Shown here: positions 24,272 to 25,546 of the stretch, in pieces
Numbering within the stretch: the first letter of the stretch is position 1
How the letters are laid out: each line of letters opens with the position of its first letter
NCBI GenBank assembly: GCA_002441865.1
Contig: DJNY01000058.1
Span: 3,982 to 29,527, forward strand
Length of the DNA stretch: 25,546 bases
Source of the DNA: Lachnospiraceae bacterium UBA6452
GTDB lineage: Bacteria; Bacillota; Clostridia; Lachnospirales; Lachnospiraceae
Direction of reading: 5' to 3'
Position numbers and translations under genes: made by a program
Notes under the pieces: generated by a model
Databases searched by the model: none
What the model was told of the DNA's origin: nothing
Seen by the model: the letters and a program-made list of their open reading frames with translations, nothing else

Positions 24272-25546
24272 ATGAAGAAGAAAATAACAATAGAAGCGCA
24301 TCTGTTACAGCCGGGGATGACGCTGGCGGACAGAAGATACCGGATCGATTCCCTTCTGGGGAATAACGGCATTATGGTTACCTACAAAGGCTACGATACA
24401 TTCCGAAAAAAAATAGTTGTCATCCGGGAACTGTTTCCGGCAGATATCGTGGAAAGAGACAGACTGCATGATTATCATCTGGACTGCAAGAAGCTTTCCG
24501 ATGAAGCTTTGTTTGAGTCCATGAAGGAGCATGTGATCGGCCGGGCGAAGAAGCTCATCCGTATGTATCCGGTGGAAGGGATCGCCAATGTACTGACTTT
24601 TCTGGAAGAGCGCGGAACTGTATACAGCATAGAAGAATATGTAGAAGGCATGACACTTGACAAGTATCTGTTAAAGCGTCACAGTGCCAAGTTTACCGTA
24701 GAGGATCTGATGAAGCTGCTTGCACCTGCTGTGCAGACATTGATCAGATTGCATCATGATGGTATCTGCCATCTGGCACTTTCACCGCAGCAGATCATGG
24801 TGCTGCCTGACAGGAAGACCGTGATTGTCGGCTTTACCAATCCGATGGAGGATATCGCTGCCCCGCAGCTAAAGGATCCGGGCGTGCGACAGGACGGTTA
24901 TGCGCCGGTAGAACTTTATCTGCCGGAAGCCAAGAGAAGCAGCAAAACAGACCAGTATGCCCTGGCAGCTATTTTGTACCGCTATGTAACGGGAGAAAAA
25001 CTGCCGGCTTATTATGAGCGGATCAATGAAGATAAGGCAAGTACACCGCCGCAGCAGATGCAGACAAGGATCATGGATTTCCAGAGCGAAGCCATCATGA
25101 AGGCTGCTTCCATTTATGACTTTGACAGGTACGAGGATCTGGAGGCGTTTCAGAAAGCACTTCTGCCGGCTGATATGGATATGGATTCTCTGTACAGTGA
25201 GCAGGAGACAACCAAAACGCTGAAACGGAAACCGTTCTGGTATGCATATGAGCAGAAAAAACTGCACCGGTATTATGCGGTGATCGCCGCCCTTTTGCTT
25301 GTAGCAGCTATTGTGCTGGGACCAAGGCTGTATCAGGTAGGACTGGATATCAGGATCAATCATTTTTATGATAAATTTAATAACGCTTCCTTATATGAAC
25401 AGTGTCAGATGCTGGAAAATTTATCCAAAAAGCAGAGACAGCATTACACAAATGACTACGTGGATATGGACAGTACGCTGACGGATGAAGAACGCTCCAA
25501 GGCGATGGAAGCCAAATACTATGATTTCCAGTTAAATAAATATGTG
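24272..25546 (+). CDS. Membrane-anchored kinase-fold protein lacking catalytic residues (incomplete)
   Basis: An open frame of 425 codons runs from ATG 24272 off the end of the window. Residues about 22-300 follow the bacterial Ser/Thr kinase fold: loop GNNGIMVTYKGYD (30-42), VVIRELFP (49-56), LHHDGICHLALSPQQIMV (160-177), GYAPVELY (209-216) and KTDQYALAAILYRYVTGE (225-242). The ATP lysine is Arg52, HRD is HLA (167-169), the Asn of the catalytic loop is Gln174, and the DFG site reads VGF (186-188), so catalysis is very unlikely. A membrane helix at about 335-350 leads to an outside region that continues past the window. Probably a signalling scaffold or sensor; its ligand is unknown. Confidence 0.85.
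   Translation, partial: MKKKITIEAHLLQPGMTLADRRYRIDSLLGNNGIMVTYKGYDTFRKKIVVIRELFPADIVERDRLHDYHLDCKKLSDEALFESMKEHVIGRAKKLIRMYPVEGIANVLTFLEERGTVYSIEEYVEGMTLDKYLLKRHSAKFTVEDLMKLLAPAVQTLIRLHHDGICHLALSPQQIMVLPDRKTVIVGFTNPMEDIAAPQLKDPGVRQDGYAPVELYLPEAKRSSKTDQYALAAILYRYVTGEKLPAYYERINEDKASTPPQQMQTRIMDFQSEAIMKAASIYDFDRYEDLEAFQKALLPADMDMDSLYSEQETTKTLKRKPFWYAYEQKKLHRYYAVIAALLLVAAIVLGPRLYQVGLDIRINHFYDKFNNASLYEQCQMLENLSKKQRQHYTNDYVDMDSTLTDEERSKAMEAKYYDFQLNKYV

Overview
The window looks like a chromosomal segment of an anaerobic Clostridia member, most likely family Lachnospiraceae. I infer this from moderate GC, strong AGGAGG-like ribosome binding sites, a Bacillus-style ThyA, a YtrA-type GntR/ABC operon, and a DUF5717-like/Hsp70-like gene pair that I associate with that family. 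It is dense housekeeping DNA with several less familiar modules. No rRNA, tRNA, transposase, phage gene or CRISPR array was seen.

Layout. Bases 1-1523: tail of an unknown gene, then thyA and folA (dTMP synthesis and folate recycling). Bases 1520-2611 (minus): a membrane diguanylate cyclase whose stop codon interlocks with that of folA. Bases 2612-3199: a 588-base gap that is the most unusual DNA here. It holds four to five tandem units of about 70 bases, each able to fold as an outer stem enclosing two hairpins, with compensatory base changes between units, followed by a strong two-way terminator. A reversed, worn copy lies between thyA and folA. Bases 3200-4297: ilvE-type aminotransferase with terminator. 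Bases 4326-6333: a GntR repressor / ABC ATPase / ABC membrane protein operon with a probable auto-operator. Bases 6340-7599: a peptidoglycan-binding protein with a SpoIID-like middle and no signal peptide.

Bases 7696-14532: an operon of three large poorly known genes: a 1175-residue DUF5717-like repeat protein, a 685-residue degenerate Hsp70/actin-fold protein, and a 394-residue membrane coiled-coil protein. Bases 14543-16060: a polar amino acid ABC permease and ATPase without a binding protein. Bases 16065-19120: purF and purB with promoter and terminator. Bases 19326-20590: a LysR regulator converging on a small DUF5684-like membrane protein. Bases 20789-22096 (minus): an M18 aminopeptidase divergent from purA (22393-23697). 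Bases 23733-24041 (minus): a small two-helix membrane protein. Base 24272 to the end: an incomplete membrane-anchored protein with a kinase fold that has lost the catalytic Lys, HRD and DFG residues, so a pseudokinase.

The metabolic genes cover nucleotide synthesis (thyA, folA, purF, purB, purA) and amino acid handling (ilvE, ABC importer, aminopeptidase). The most promising candidates for undescribed biology are the covarying three-way-junction repeats, the DUF5717/Hsp70-like/coiled-coil operon, and the pseudokinase.
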